In this document: one piece after another, positions 31,256 to 42,700 of the stretch | Position numbering within the stretch: the stretch's first letter is position 1 | How the letters are laid out: every line of letters starts with the position of its first letter | From: Spongilla lacustris | Taxonomy: Eukaryota; Porifera; Demospongiae; Spongillida; Spongillidae | Reading direction: 5' to 3' | NCBI GenBank assembly: GCA_949361645.1 | Contig: OX442436.1 | Coordinates: forward strand, 2,418,032 to 2,482,031 | DNA: 64,000 nucleotides | Position numbers and translations under genes: made by a program | Notes under the pieces: model-generated | Databases searched by the model: none | Seen by the model: the letters and a program-made list of their open reading frames with translations, nothing else | Told to the model about the DNA's origin: nothing

Positions 31256-33956
31256 TTATTATAAAATTACAATTACAAATACACATATGTACCAATAACA
31301 TAAACAAAGTGAAATCACGAGGGAGTCCTAAACTAAAGTTGTTAACCCTCTGGGGTCTGGGTGCCGACACGTGAAAGTAAGGCCCTGGCTGCGCAGCGAA
31401 CCAAAGTGAGATTGAGTCGTTGGTAAATGCTGACCAAGGCTTTGGACTTGCTGCAATGTAGCTGTAAGGCCAGCCGAGCTGCTAGACGAGAGAAGGAGTC
31501 CCTGGCTTCTGTTCCCCAGCACCCATAGGTCTCGACGGCCAGTGGAATGCAAACCCACCCCAAGGCCCTGCACTTGGGGTCGTTGGATATGTGTTTGCGC
31601 ATCTCAGCCATCCGAGCTGCAGAACCACCAGTGACCTTCGCTTCGGGCAAAGAAATAGGGTTAAGCGGAGAGGTCACAGTGATATCGAAAGCAGCTGGTT
31701 TGCCTGTGGACCAATTGGGCACCAGGTAGTTGGCTGGCCGGCTTCGGGAACCATCAGCCTCAGTTCCTCCTCCCACCTCGAGTTGACCACCCAGGCGAGC
31801 CCTGTGGCAGAATTGGGCAACGACATCACGCAGGCTGTTGTGGCGCAGGACAGCGTCCCCGCCTCCCCGGCACGTCAAGGCATGGTGACCAAGAGGGTCC
31901 AACTGGTGGTCAGGGCAATGAGGGCACCGAAGGTGTGGTGACGTGTCAACACCCAGCCACCATTTGAGGGCCACCTGGAACTCGGCTGGGTCCATGTGCA
32001 GGTTGAGGCCCCTAGCCGGGATGACCGACAACCAGGATGAAGCGTGGCAGGATGCGACCGAGAGCAGGCGAGCACGGTTGGCAGGGGTAGCAGCGAGGAA
32101 CAGCTGGTCAAATTGGTGGTCTTCAATCCTGGCGGATAGGTCTTTTTGATGAATGGTTGAAGTCTGCAAAGATTCCATTGAGATGGAGTGTGCAGTGGGA
32201 ACCAAGCTGTTGAAAATGGCGACAGTGCGTGCAGTGAACTCATCAGGTGGGGTTGTGCATCCTGCCTTGTTAACAGAGGCCAGGAAGGCAGCCGAACAGT
32301 GTAATGCCAATTTGCGGAGTCCTAAGCCGCCCCTGCTAAGGCTCAGTTGGGCTTGCTGCCACACCGAGTCTGAGGCATCAATTGCCACACAGTCAGAAAA
32401 GTGGCGGCGAACATCAGCGTCAAAAAGGGCCAGGCCATCAGAGATGAGGGGTGGCGGCGTGGAGCGAGCCAGGTGAACGAACTTGCAAAAGGATGCGCAA
32501 TGGCGCAGGAGGAGGAGGGCAATTTGGGGGTCGATGGAACCCACCTCCGTCAGCTGGGTCAATAACCTGGCTGCCCTGGCCCGTTTCTGAGCCATGAACT
32601 TGGCGCAAAAAATGATGTCGCCGACAGGGGCCCCCAGGATCTCCATGTTGGGTTCGTTGAACCTCTTGATGTCTACTGGGAGGCCCTCTAGGTTGCTGCG
32701 GGAATACAGTTTACACTTGGCTATGTTGATTCTCAGCCCCAGGGGAGGGCCTTCCAGTTGGATGAGGTGGATGGCATGGTTGATCGCAGACTTCGGCCCA
32801 GCGAGGATGCCGTCATCAAGGTACCAGCAATTGAATGTGAGCCCTGAGCATTCGGCAGCTCCTGTGATGGACTGGACAAGTTTGTGCAGCACCAAGGAAA
32901 ATAGCAAGGGGCCCAGTGGGTCCCCCTGCTGGACTCCCTGTTCCGAACCTAGTGTGCCCATGGGGTGCCACAAGGAGGGGTGTTGACCGTAACACCAGTA
33001 GACCCACTTGAAGAGAAGCGGGAAGTGGGTTGCACATTCAGTTAGGAGGGCATTCCTAGACACTTCATTGAAGGCATTGCTGAGGTCAATTTTGCAGACC
33101 ACAAAATCATCATCCCCCCAGTGATCGGTTAGGCAGCGCCTAAAGTTATGAATCAGTTTCTCTGCCCCGGCTGGGCAGGCCACGCCAAGCTGGTGTGGGT
33201 CGAAAAACTCTGAAGCCTTTTCTCGCATCAGGATACAGAGGCATTTCCCTGTCAATCGCCGTAAGGCTTCCCCTGCGGCAATTGGGCGTATATCTTGCGT
33301 GACACCCTCCTTCTTCTTGTTCAAGGCTGTGAGTGAGCCGCCTGCCATGAACTTGGCAATCCCTGCTGGCGCATCACCAGCCACTAGGATGTTGATCACT
33401 GCCCTGAGGGAAGCACAGATGGGGGTGGGCAGGGGGACTTCTGCGGCTTCTATGAGATGCTGTATTCGCAGACCTGATGGTCCGCTTGCAACATCTTTGG
33501 GGAATTGATGGAGAACTGCCATGACGTTGAAATCCGGGGGCAGGCTGAGGCTTTCTGTAGGTAATGTGACCACCGGGCTTGGCGGGACTGGGCCCCTGGG
33601 GTGCTTGCGACACAACAGGTCCCAGGTCTCCGGGGTGTTGGGGGCAATCCCTGATGAGGTAAGGACCTTACATGCCTTGCCCAGCAGTCCCTCTCTCGCC
33701 TTAGGGATTGCATAGTGGACCCTGCGGTCTGACTCCGTTGTTTGTCGGTTTGCCGGGTTGAAGTGGGGCTTCCTGGCATGGTCGGAGGCATATTGCCATA
33801 GGGAGGTAAAGTGGCCTTCCGACCACTTCCTGCATAGCTCCTCAATAGAGTGGGGTTTGTGACCTCGGCCGCCGCGGTGTGATGCCCGGAGCACACATTT
33901 TGGGAGCATGAACAGCTTGAGCCAGGCCTCCTCCGAATTGGAGAGGACTATGGATC
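31256..33956 (-). mobile_element. RLE-type non-LTR retrotransposon set in (ATT)n
   Basis: A minus-strand element bounded at its 3' end by (ATT)n 31183-31250 and at its 5' end by (ATT)n 33957-34017. It carries the single long frame described below and a short 3' untranslated stretch of about 85 bp. The N-terminal zinc fingers expected of R2/R4-type elements are not present, so it is probably 5'-truncated. Insertion into TAA-type microsatellite recalls Dong of the R4 clade; whether this family belongs there needs a tree. Confidence 0.8.
31342..33909 (-). CDS. Reverse transcriptase with zinc knuckle and RLE-like domain
   Basis: 855 codons without a stop. Reverse-transcriptase motif A is CKIDLSNAFNE (Asp275), motif B EQGVQQGDPLGP (about 324-334), motif C CWYLDDG (YLDD 363-366). 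A CCHC-like knuckle CPHC..LDPLGHHALTC lies at 662-680, RHNSLRD at 689-695, and the endonuclease-like block RSRPANYLV with FDITVTSPLNP at 722-750. Sister copies have RPAD at this point; here Asp727 is Asn, so endonuclease activity is doubtful although the frame is intact. The frame remains open upstream of the chosen ATG through EEAWLKLF and into Asn codons of the ATT repeat, showing that the true start is missing. Confidence 0.9.
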   Translation of the reverse strand: MLPKCVLRASHRGGRGHKPHSIEELCRKWSEGHFTSLWQYASDHARKPHFNPANRQTTESDRRVHYAIPKAREGLLGKACKVLTSSGIAPNTPETWDLLCRKHPRGPVPPSPVVTLPTESLSLPPDFNVMAVLHQFPKDVASGPSGLRIQHLIEAAEVPLPTPICASLRAVINILVAGDAPAGIAKFMAGGSLTALNKKKEGVTQDIRPIAAGEALRRLTGKCLCILMREKASEFFDPHQLGVACPAGAEKLIHNFRRCLTDHWGDDDFVVCKIDLSNAFNEVSRNALLTECATHFPLLFKWVYWCYGQHPSLWHPMGTLGSEQGVQQGDPLGPLLFSLVLHKLVQSITGAAECSGLTFNCWYLDDGILAGPKSAINHAIHLIQLEGPPLGLRINIAKCKLYSRSNLEGLPVDIKRFNEPNMEILGAPVGDIIFCAKFMAQKRARAARLLTQLTEVGSIDPQIALLLLRHCASFCKFVHLARSTPPPLISDGLALFDADVRRHFSDCVAIDASDSVWQQAQLSLSRGGLGLRKLALHCSAAFLASVNKAGCTTPPDEFTARTVAIFNSLVPTAHSISMESLQTSTIHQKDLSARIEDHQFDQLFLAATPANRARLLSVASCHASSWLSVIPARGLNLHMDPAEFQVALKWWLGVDTSPHLRCPHCPDHQLDPLGHHALTCRGGGDAVLRHNSLRDVVAQFCHRARLGGQLEVGGGTEADGSRSRPANYLVPNWSTGKPAAFDITVTSPLNPISLPEAKVTGGSAARMAEMRKHISNDPKCRALGWVCIPLAVETYGCWGTEARDSFSRLAARLALQLHCSKSKALVSIYQRLNLTLVRCAARALLSRVGTQTPEG

Positions 33957-33958
33957 TC

Positions 33959-34017
<59 letters not shown>
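33957..34017. repeat. (ATT)n shared by two retrotransposons
   Basis: About 19 units lying between the 5' end of the 31.3-33.9 kb element and the 3' end of the 34.0-36.3 kb element, both on -. One microsatellite therefore received two insertions. Confidence 0.95.
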
Positions 34018-34018
<1 letters not shown>

Positions 34019-34019
34019 T

Positions 34020-36316
34020 ATGAAACAATACAACGGTTACAAGCAAAGTACAAATGAATATATGTATACATGCAAATGCACAAAACTTGAGACACAACAA
34101 AATAAACTACACTATTAAATAAGAGGCTGCCTAGCAATCATTGCACGGGCATTGTTCTTCTGCAAAGCAATGGCAAGCCTTTGATATAGCCAGCAAGACT
34201 GGCTGATCTGATCTGTTGGCCACCATTCTGGCCAGAGTCTTGAAAATTGGAATACTAGCTGTGCCCCAACCACCAAAAGACTCAACAGCCAAAGGAACAA
34301 AAAGTATATGTTCGGCATCTAAACTTTGTTCGCACTTATTCCGCTTTTGTTCCTCTCTCCAATGAGCAGCACAAAGTTGTTCAGACTGTGGATGGTGGTA
34401 ATCTAAGAGATGAACCTGTGTAGGGCTGACAACAGTGATGTCCATTGCTAAAGGTTCACCTCTAGACCAGTAAATATCAGCCGGTTTCTGCTTGATACCA
34501 GGCAGAATGTATGGTTTTTCCAGATGAGGTGAAAGAGCTGCCTGAGAAGCCATGCGAAAAATTGTATCACGAATAGCGTTGTGACGTCTGGTTAGATCGC
34601 CATTCACTTTACAGACAGTCGCATGGTGCCCAGACTTACCTTGGTCATGATGGCAAAATGGACACTTGGAGTCTTCACTAAAAACATCTGCCCCCAACCA
34701 CCATCTAGCTACAACTCTCCATTCATGTGGTGATAGTGATAGACCAAGTTGTTCGTTTGGAATCACTGAATGACTGAAAGCCATGCTGAAGCATGTGGAG
34801 CAGAGACTGCTGTTAGTCTGGCTCTGTCAACTGGAAGTGGAGTCGACTGGAAAAGAGTTTTATAGTTCATATCATCAATGGTGGATGACAGTTTCTTTTA
34901 TGTTACCACAACTGGAAAAGAAGTGCCCAAACCATCTGACACTGACAGACCAACAGTGAGGTTGTAATCTTCAACAGCTTTCCTTAGGTGAGCACATTCA
35001 CCTGAAGGCGCATTCCTGCAAATATGATCCTTGATTGTGGAAGAGTTGGCGATCACTGATGCAATGTAAGTAGCATTTGTATGCTCACTGACCTTTCTCA
35101 AACCCAAACCACCGTGCTTGAGATCAAGGGTGCATTGCATCCATTGATTATCAGAAAGATTGCTGGAGATGATTGATTGAAAACACGATCGCACACAATT
35201 ATCAAAAGATAATGCTGCTTCCTTTACCAGAGATGGTGGAATTGTTCTGATGTAATAACAAAACTTACCAAAAGAAACACAAGTTCTCAATAAAGTGTAT
35301 GCCACCTGAGGGTCATCAAGTTGTTGAAGCATTTCCATAAGCCTAATGGCCTTCTCCACTTTGTGTTGTAAAAAGGCTGATGTGTGGATTGCTGATCCAA
35401 TAGGTACCCCCAAGTATCTCAAAATCTGAGTTATCATGTTTTGAAATCTGTTCTGGAAAGAAATCATCAGACTCAACCTTTTTATTCAAATAAACCACCT
35501 CAGATTTTTCCAAATTGATATGCAAACCCAGTTATGGACCATCAGATTGGATCAGCTTAATGGCTGCTGCAAGAAGCCCAGGTATACCCACAACACAACC
35601 ATCATCAATAAACCAGCAATTGGCTAAAAGGTTGGCATTTTTAGTGTTTCTGTTTTCATCACTAGCTTGTGTAGCACAAGGCAAAAAAGAAGTGGACCCA
35701 GTCGGTCTCCTTGCTGAACTCCTGATGATGATGAAATGACCCAATTGTTGTTAGTAGAAAAGATGAGATGATGAAGAATAGCACCACTTGGCCCACTTGT
35801 AAATTCCTGGAAATACACTGAGACACTCATCCAACAGCACCTGACGGAGACACAATTAAAAGCATTACAGAAATCAACTTTGAGAAGAGCAATGTCAAGG
35901 CCATCATTGTTCTCCCACGTCGCCCTCAGACCATGAATGATTGACTCTGCACCACCTGGAACTGCCACCCCTAATTGGCATGGTAAGAAATAACTGGCCA
36001 CTGTTTCTCTAACCAAAGAGCACAAACACTTTGCTGTTAAACGTCTGAGTGTATCTCCTACAGCAATGGGACGGATGTCTCCATTCTTTTTGGTTAAGGC
36101 TGTTAAATTAGCTCCAGCAATAAATGGCATTACATCAGGGGGTACTAATCCAGCAACCAACAGTTGAACAACACTGGTAAGAGCATTGATGACAGTAACT
36201 TCTCCAGGAAAAATGGCATCCAATAGATGTTGAGCACTAAGACCTGATGGACCAGAAGCAGTGCCTTTGGGAAAACTCCTTAATTGTGCCATAACAGTGC
36301 TTGACGTTACCTCCAA
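34020..36316 (-). pseudogene. Second RLE-type retrotransposon, frameshifted
   Basis: From the 5' end at 36316: SGPSGLSAQHLLDA, IRPIAVGDTLRRLTAKCLC, motif A LLKVDFCNAFN, motif B SSGVQQGDRLGP, then the frame shifts near 35640. In another frame ANCWFIDDGCVVG carries motif C as FIDD. DPQVAYTLLRTCVSFGKFCYY (35300) and GGLGLRKVSE follow. The last frame (34784-34131) has CPFCHHDQGKSGHHATVC, KPADIYWSRGEPLAMDITVVSP and FVPLAVESFGGWG. At least three frameshifts or stops. It keeps the KPAD motif intact, and diverges strongly from the 31.3 kb copy, so it is a different subfamily. Confidence 0.8.

Positions 36317-36317
<1 letters not shown>

Positions 36318-36350
<33 letters not shown>
36318..36350. repeat. 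(ATT)n at the 5' end of the second retrotransposon
   Basis: About 11 units; the reading frame of the element enters it as a run of Asn codons. On its other side begins a further 3' fragment. Confidence 0.9.
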
Positions 36351-36354
36351 GTTG

Positions 36355-36895
36355 GATAAATGGACATGCACAAATACACTGATGTATAAACATATACAAC
36401 TAGACTAAACACAATGTACACAACATGCTAACTATATATCTACCCTACATCACTTTGACTGATGCTACGGGAAAGGATAGCAATGGCATTAGCTCGTACC
36501 AGGGGAAGGTTCAGCCGCCCGTAGAATTATTATTATTTTTATTATTTAATATATATACATAGAATACATGAACGAATGAATATAACATCACATTACTAAT
36601 ATTGGTGCTAAATGCATAAAACCTCGGAATTGAACCTAAAAGAGAGGCACTTCAGGCCTTACAGTCAAGTTACCCTGGACAGGATGGCTCTGCAGTTGGC
36701 TCTCACTAGGGCTAGGCCTAGGCAGCTGTATATTCCAAAGATGGTCCTGGATTTGGGTTGGTTTAGCCTGGTGGAAAGACGACCAGCAAGCTTAGAAAAA
36801 GCCGCCACTGCTGCAGCACCCCAACACCCATAGGTCTCGACCACAAGTGGGATGCAGACTCAACCCAGTTCTTCACACTTCCTGTCATTGCTATT
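36355..36895 (-). pseudogene. Two short 3' ends of RLE-type retrotransposons
   Basis: 36360-36530 matches 30590-30770 (3' terminal sequence including the coding end). 36600-36892 encodes on - a tail like VCIPL.VETYGCWGAAAV..SKLAGRL and ALVRANCRAILS. Each piece is bordered by ATTATT-type sequence (36523-36550 and 36895-36915), so each looks like a separate insertion into ATT-rich DNA. Confidence 0.7.
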
Positions 36896-36899
36896 GTGA

Positions 36900-37810
36900 T
36901 AATTATTATTATCATATACTGGTATAGATGTCAAAGCCGGTTTTTGTTTAATTTCAAATCAAACCAAACTTTCGCAACTTTACAAAGCAACATGCTGTTA
37001 GTTGCCAGGTTTAATTCTTGCACGTCATTTTGGCTTCAGTAGGTAGGTCCCGTGTTCAAGTAGTACTGGGTTTACTCGGGTTAGGATGTCAGAAGGATTG
37101 ACATTAAGACATTCTCATGCCGGAGTCCCAAACAGGAGACACAAATGAGTTGAATGGTAATGATGGAGGGCAGGCAGCAGGCGGAGCACATTGAATAGCC
37201 TCTCTGTGCACACATCAAGTTCTGCTCTTCAGTTATGGCAGTGCTGTAGAGAATTGTCTACAATTGTGCGTATTCCGATAGGGTATAAGAAGTGGTATTT
37301 CAATTGTAATGGATTTTACGTTTACGTTTACATGGCTAATTCGGCCGGACTGATTCTGTACGTCAAAACTTACGGCGGTTCTACGGGGACGTACACTCTA
37401 GGAGGCTATACTTTAGATCTAGTTATATGCAAGCCGTCAAACTGAGCGGAAGCATATACTCACCACCTATTGAACAATAAACCCATAGAGTATTATCTAT
37501 GATAAACCTGATCAGTTCGCTTACTATATCATGACATGTAAACTGGCTCAAAAAATAAAATTAAATCGAAACGTAGGAGGAATTTAGGTGGGACCGGATG
37601 TTCTAGGCCATTATTAATTGCGCCATTCGGCCGGTATCTATCGGCACCATTAGAGGGTCCTTCGCAGTGGTAGTAACGATAATACGGCGATAACGATGGC
37701 CACGCCTAACTATAGGCAGATACCTACGCTCCGTAATGAGGTAAGATGGAATCGTATACGGTCTCTTGAGTATCGCATATAGCAAATTAAAGCGAATCTC
37801 TTGTATGCAG
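36900..37810. other. 5' flank of the talin-like gene
   Basis: Likely to hold the promoter and the missing first exon(s). A short frame with ATG at 37329 (MANSAGLILYVKTYGGSTG..) has the length and alternation of an F0 first strand pair, and a GAG/GTAAGA donor at 37738-37739 ends a possible exon in the right phase, but neither is convincing. Confidence 0.25.
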
Positions 37811-39746
37811 CGGAGTAAGGTGCTCTCCATTCGCGTGCATACTTTGGATGGCATTGTTACGGTCATGTCTGTTGATGAAAGCCACACGGTCTTGGAAGTG
37901 ACCAGAGCAGTTTGTAGCCGAATAGGTAAGATGGCCTTATACCCCGTTTACACGACACAATTTTTCCGTGCCAGCACGATACGCTACGGCTCGGCACGGT
38001 ACGGTTCGGTTAAAATTTGACGTGTAAACCCTGTCAAAACCGTGCCGTACCGTGACGAGCCAGCACGGTTGCTATAACCGGGCTACCCGGCACGGCACGG
38101 CTCGATTGTGGTAGATCGGGATATGATAGCGATTGAGCATGCGTAGAACTGGTTTCCATAGTATTAAAATGGTGGATTGGACGAAACAAACGGGTGATAA
38201 AGATTTGGGGAGAGGAATCGATGCAAGTGCAACTGGGAAAAAAATCAATTGGTGTACAACAAGATCGGTACAGAGGCCATTTGAGGTGTATTGGATGGCC
38301 ATTGCCATAGTATTTCGTATGTTACGAGAAAATAATCGCTCTCCTTCTTTTGTGCATCTGATGCCTCCTTTTCTCGATTGCACGGAAGGTTGTAAACAAG
38401 GCATCCATTTTGATTTCTGGCAATGATTGTAGTTAATTACGGAATTGCTTTTAAAAAACCATTCTATACCACATAGCCACAAACGCGTGTAAACGTTGCT
38501 CGATAACCGTTCCGTACCGTGCCATGCTGAGCCGTTCCGTACCGTACCATCGTCGTGTAAACGCGGTATTATATGCGTGTCTATAGTATAATAAGATGTT
38601 TTAAGGTTTATTGTATAGAATTGGCGGGAATGGCAATCATTCAGTGATGAATTCGTACTGTACTACATGCATACATTACATGTATCAGCTGAAGTGTCAG
38701 CGGGAAAATAAGGGCACATTCATCGGGAGCTAGGAAAAACCCACTAATCAAATTCATCCATACGCGCTTACAACAAATTAAACTACGTACCGCGTTTTGG
38801 GGTTTAAACCAAATCGTTCCCACAGCCAAGGCCGTTTTGTTTCTTGGTAAAAAAAAATCTGAAATCTAGTCCAGAACCACCCTATACACTGTGCAAACCC
38901 AAACAAGGTGCAAAAGGGGCAATTAATGCCAATACGCACGAATGATTCACGAGTGACTAGCGTGCATTCGCCCGCAACTCACTCGAGCCTTAAGTTCTTT
39001 GCACTATTAATGTAGTTTAGTGTAAATGCTTATATGCACGTACGTTCAATTAGTCATTTAGTTGTACCAGTATTTAATACCGGTATTTATATCGAGGGTC
39101 AGAGCCGCAAACGACAATTAGACTTTAGTCTTTAACCAATCACTGCGACTCGCTCGATCGCAACTCGATTGAGTCGACTTCCCAAGTAACTTACGTGCGA
39201 ATCTAGTCTCGTTCCCAGACCAATATGACGCAATGTTTATCGCATAATGTATAAACACGCTCATATAGGTCTGGTATTTCGTATGGGGCGGAAGTGTGCC
39301 AAAGCCTGGAATTCGTGCGCAGATTAATTATGACGTACGTACATAAACATGTACATAAACAAATACGTAATGCACGCAACCATTCGCTCGACCCAGACCC
39401 ACACTAAGTGTAAATATGGATACGGTCGAACGAGCTGTGAGTTTTGCTATGACAGAGCTGAAAGTGGAGACATTAAAGAACAAGCAGAAGGAGGCCATAT
39501 GTAGCTTTGTAAATGGCCGTGATTGTTTTGTCATTTTGCCAACAGGATACGGTAAAACTCTATGTTATGTTCTGTTACCGTACGTTTTCGATCACCTTCG
39601 TGGAAAGACAAGGTCTTCAATTGTGATTTGCCAAATAAAAAGTATTCACTACTAGGCCTGGCAACACAATTTGTTGGTCAACCTACCCTAGGCATTTCCC
39701 AGCCATGCGCCTAATGGCTTCTCCAGCAGCAATGGGCCGGATGTCA

Positions 39747-39783
<37 letters not shown>

Positions 39784-42700
39784 GTTGGGTTTGTTTTTTT
39801 CCAAGGCCACCAGGTTACCCCCTGTGAGGAATCTAGCCACCTGCACAGGAACCTTGCCAGAAATAAGTAAGTTGACCACATCTCTAAGTACTGCACCAAT
39901 GGGGAACTGAAGGGGAACCTCCGCTGCCTCTATCAGGTGCTGTATGCGAAGACCAGAGGGGCCACATGCTGTATCCTTCGGGAAAGTGTGCAAAATGGCC
40001 ATGATGTCAAAGTCTGGTAGAAGGCACCGAGGGAGGTGCTGTGGGAGGAGTTGGGGGGATGCCTTTCGGATGTTTTGAGACCAGGAGATTCCATGTGGTA
40101 TCATTGTTGGGGACCAGACCAGAAGAAGTTTGGACCTGACAGGCCTTAGAGAGGAGTCCCTCCCTGGCGAGAGATACTGCAGTCTGGACTGCTGAAGAAT
40201 TGTGGTTAGGGGTGAGACGGGGACCAGAGGAGTGATGACTGGATGCTCAATTCCCTAGAGCACTGAACTGATCTTTGGACCACTGGGCACATAGATGACT
40301 GATAGGTACAGGTTTGTGATGGCGGCCTCCATGCTTTGGGGCAATCATAATATTATTATTATAAAATACAAATCATGCTATGCAGGTACTAATAGTAACT
40401 ACAGGTGATGTGCCACCAGCTTCTTTCACAATCCTATCACAGTGCGAGTGAGCTTCCTAACCTGTTGTACTGACTGGCATGCACACATCTATGGTTGTTG
40501 CTGCTAGAGAGATGTTTTGGTACAATTGATTAATCTTTCAAAATGACACCTCGCTCAGCCCCCTTTAAGTCTTTCTTAACATCTTCCAACTTTTTGTGAA
40601 GCGGCGTAACTACTTTATCTATTGCTAAGTAGCATGCACGACTGACATATATAGATTTTGTCCAACCCTTTCTTTGCAAGAATCGCAGGAGCTAAATATG
40701 CCCACTCTTTGCCAATCAGTTGGAGCAAGCAATTGGTGTGGGCAGCATCGCTAGTCAGTAATCTCCGTGGTTCAACACAACGGAACGCTTACACAGCTAT
40801 GGGGCCCAAACTGCCGCCATAGCGTTAATAAATTTGATAATCATCGGATGTGGTCAAACGATGGATCGATATTATGATTGTTTGTTTACATTCCACATGG
40901 TACAGGGGCTTGCGTGTTTATACATTATGCGATAAACATTGCGTCATATTGGTCTGGGAACGAGACTAGTGCGAATCAGTGTGTGCATGGTGCGGAGGAT
41001 GCGGGGGCGTCGGTGCGGCCTACAATGGGCCACATCCAAATATCTACCAGCAATACACGCGTCTTCATAGCTACACCTTTTCTCTATCACCCATGCTTAA
41101 CTTTTCTATTACACGTATCGTTTCACAAAACGCCTATTGTAACGAGTTGGTCATGGACCTACATGTACTGTGATGTCAGGTACGGTATAACGTACATGTT
41201 AAGTCCTTTCTTCGCGCGTCCCTTAGGCTTAGGGCTGCATGTAGTGAAAGGGTACCTGTAAACCCCCCACCGAAAAAAAAAAAGGTTACACAGTGTTTAA
41301 ATGAGCGTTCATCCTGTTCCTACGCCGTATATATATATAATTATAATTATTATATATAATATCAATATTGTTAACTGTACATCGTCACCAAATCGTGTGT
41401 CACCAAATGGTGACACTAATTTCAACTAAGCATAACTTCATGATATAATAACCAGTACAGGGTAGTTCTGAATTCATCCTAAGCAAAGAAGGGGTTGCCC
41501 AAGGGGACCCACTTTCCATGCTCATGTAGGGGAAGGCTGGGCAAAGTGGACACGTTGGGCAAAGAGAAAAACTCAAATTACTTTAAGACGCTTCATCATA
41601 AAATTATCCAATTTTGGCCCGCTATAAAATAGGTACTGACGGACAGAAATGCAGTACAATTAATTAAATTAGTTAATAAATGTGTAAGTTATTAATTACT
41701 TTGTTTTTTTCAATTGTTCCTTACGATATTCGTCCGCGATAACCTTTTGTTTTATTCAATCATAACAAATGAGAGAAATGGTTGCATACGCATAATGATG
41801 TTGCCTACCATCGCCTGTGATAAGCATATCATGACTTAAGTACAACTACTTATGAATCGACAAGTATGTTCGTATAAACTCAAGTGCCACCTTACGGGCA
41901 AAGTGGATAGGGCAAAGTGGATAACTTGTTAATAAAACTTTCATTGCTGCAGTGAGACGGCCAACATCCTATTAAGCTAGCCCTCTTTGTCTGTAATGAT
42001 TTTTGTGCATGCTCTACGTATATATGTATATATTGCCATAGGCGAACAGCTCAAATGATGTGTAACTACGCGATGTTCGCTCGCAACCATAAATAGTGAG
42101 CAAAAGCCGAGTATTACTGTCGTGACTCGTGAATCAAAAATTCAAAAGACAATACAACACGGCACGTAAATGAATGGCGCATAACATGGAATAACATTTA
42201 AGATGCCTAGATACGTCGAAGTGCCATATTAGTCGCTTTTCGCTTTGCCCGGTCAAATCTAAAAGAGGCAAAACTGATCGTGTTGTGAAAATCAATTATA
42301 ATAAATACGATGTGTTTACAAAAATTATTAACCATGTTGAATAATAAAGAATAATGATTTGTCTACACACAAAAAAAAATTTGTTCACAAATTATTTATA
42401 GTTCGAACACTATAATGGCCTAACCTTAGCTGGTCCGCGTTGCCCTGCCTTCCCCTATGCTGCAGCATTACTGCCCCTAATTAAGAGACTCACAAACCAA
42501 GATAAGTGGGTGCAAAACTGGCATGCAGATGACTCCGCCTGCATAGCTGAGCTTCCCAAAATGCAGGGGTGCTTTGTGAAATTGTGTCAACTTGGTCAGT
42601 CCACATTATGGCTATCACCCAGAACCCAGTAAAACGGTGTTAATCGTCAATACAAGCTGCCAAATAGTTATTTGGGGAGTTAAGATTTAAAAAAGTTAAT

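Larger units (their letters stand above)
39204..40968. mobile_element. Academ-like DNA transposon, copy C, deletion derivative
   Basis: Inverted repeats of 48 bp (39204-39251, 40921-40968) begin TAGTCTCGTTCCCAGACC. The 9-bp duplication GTGCGAATC flanks both ends (39195-39203, 40969-40977). It keeps only the start of the helicase gene (+) and a frameshifted start of the transposase gene (-), with a retrotransposon fragment between them. It lies in intron 1 of the talin-like gene. Confidence 0.85.

Noticed and set aside
31547..33508. Several plus-strand frames opposite the reverse transcriptase
   Set aside because: They are antisense shadows of the 855-codon minus-strand frame and have no domain logic.
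37329..37445. F0 lobe exon of the talin-like gene (MANSAGLILYVKTYGGSTG..)
   Set aside because: The alternation of hydrophobic residues is suggestive, but it ends in a stop without a good donor in phase. Left as a possibility in the 5' flank note.
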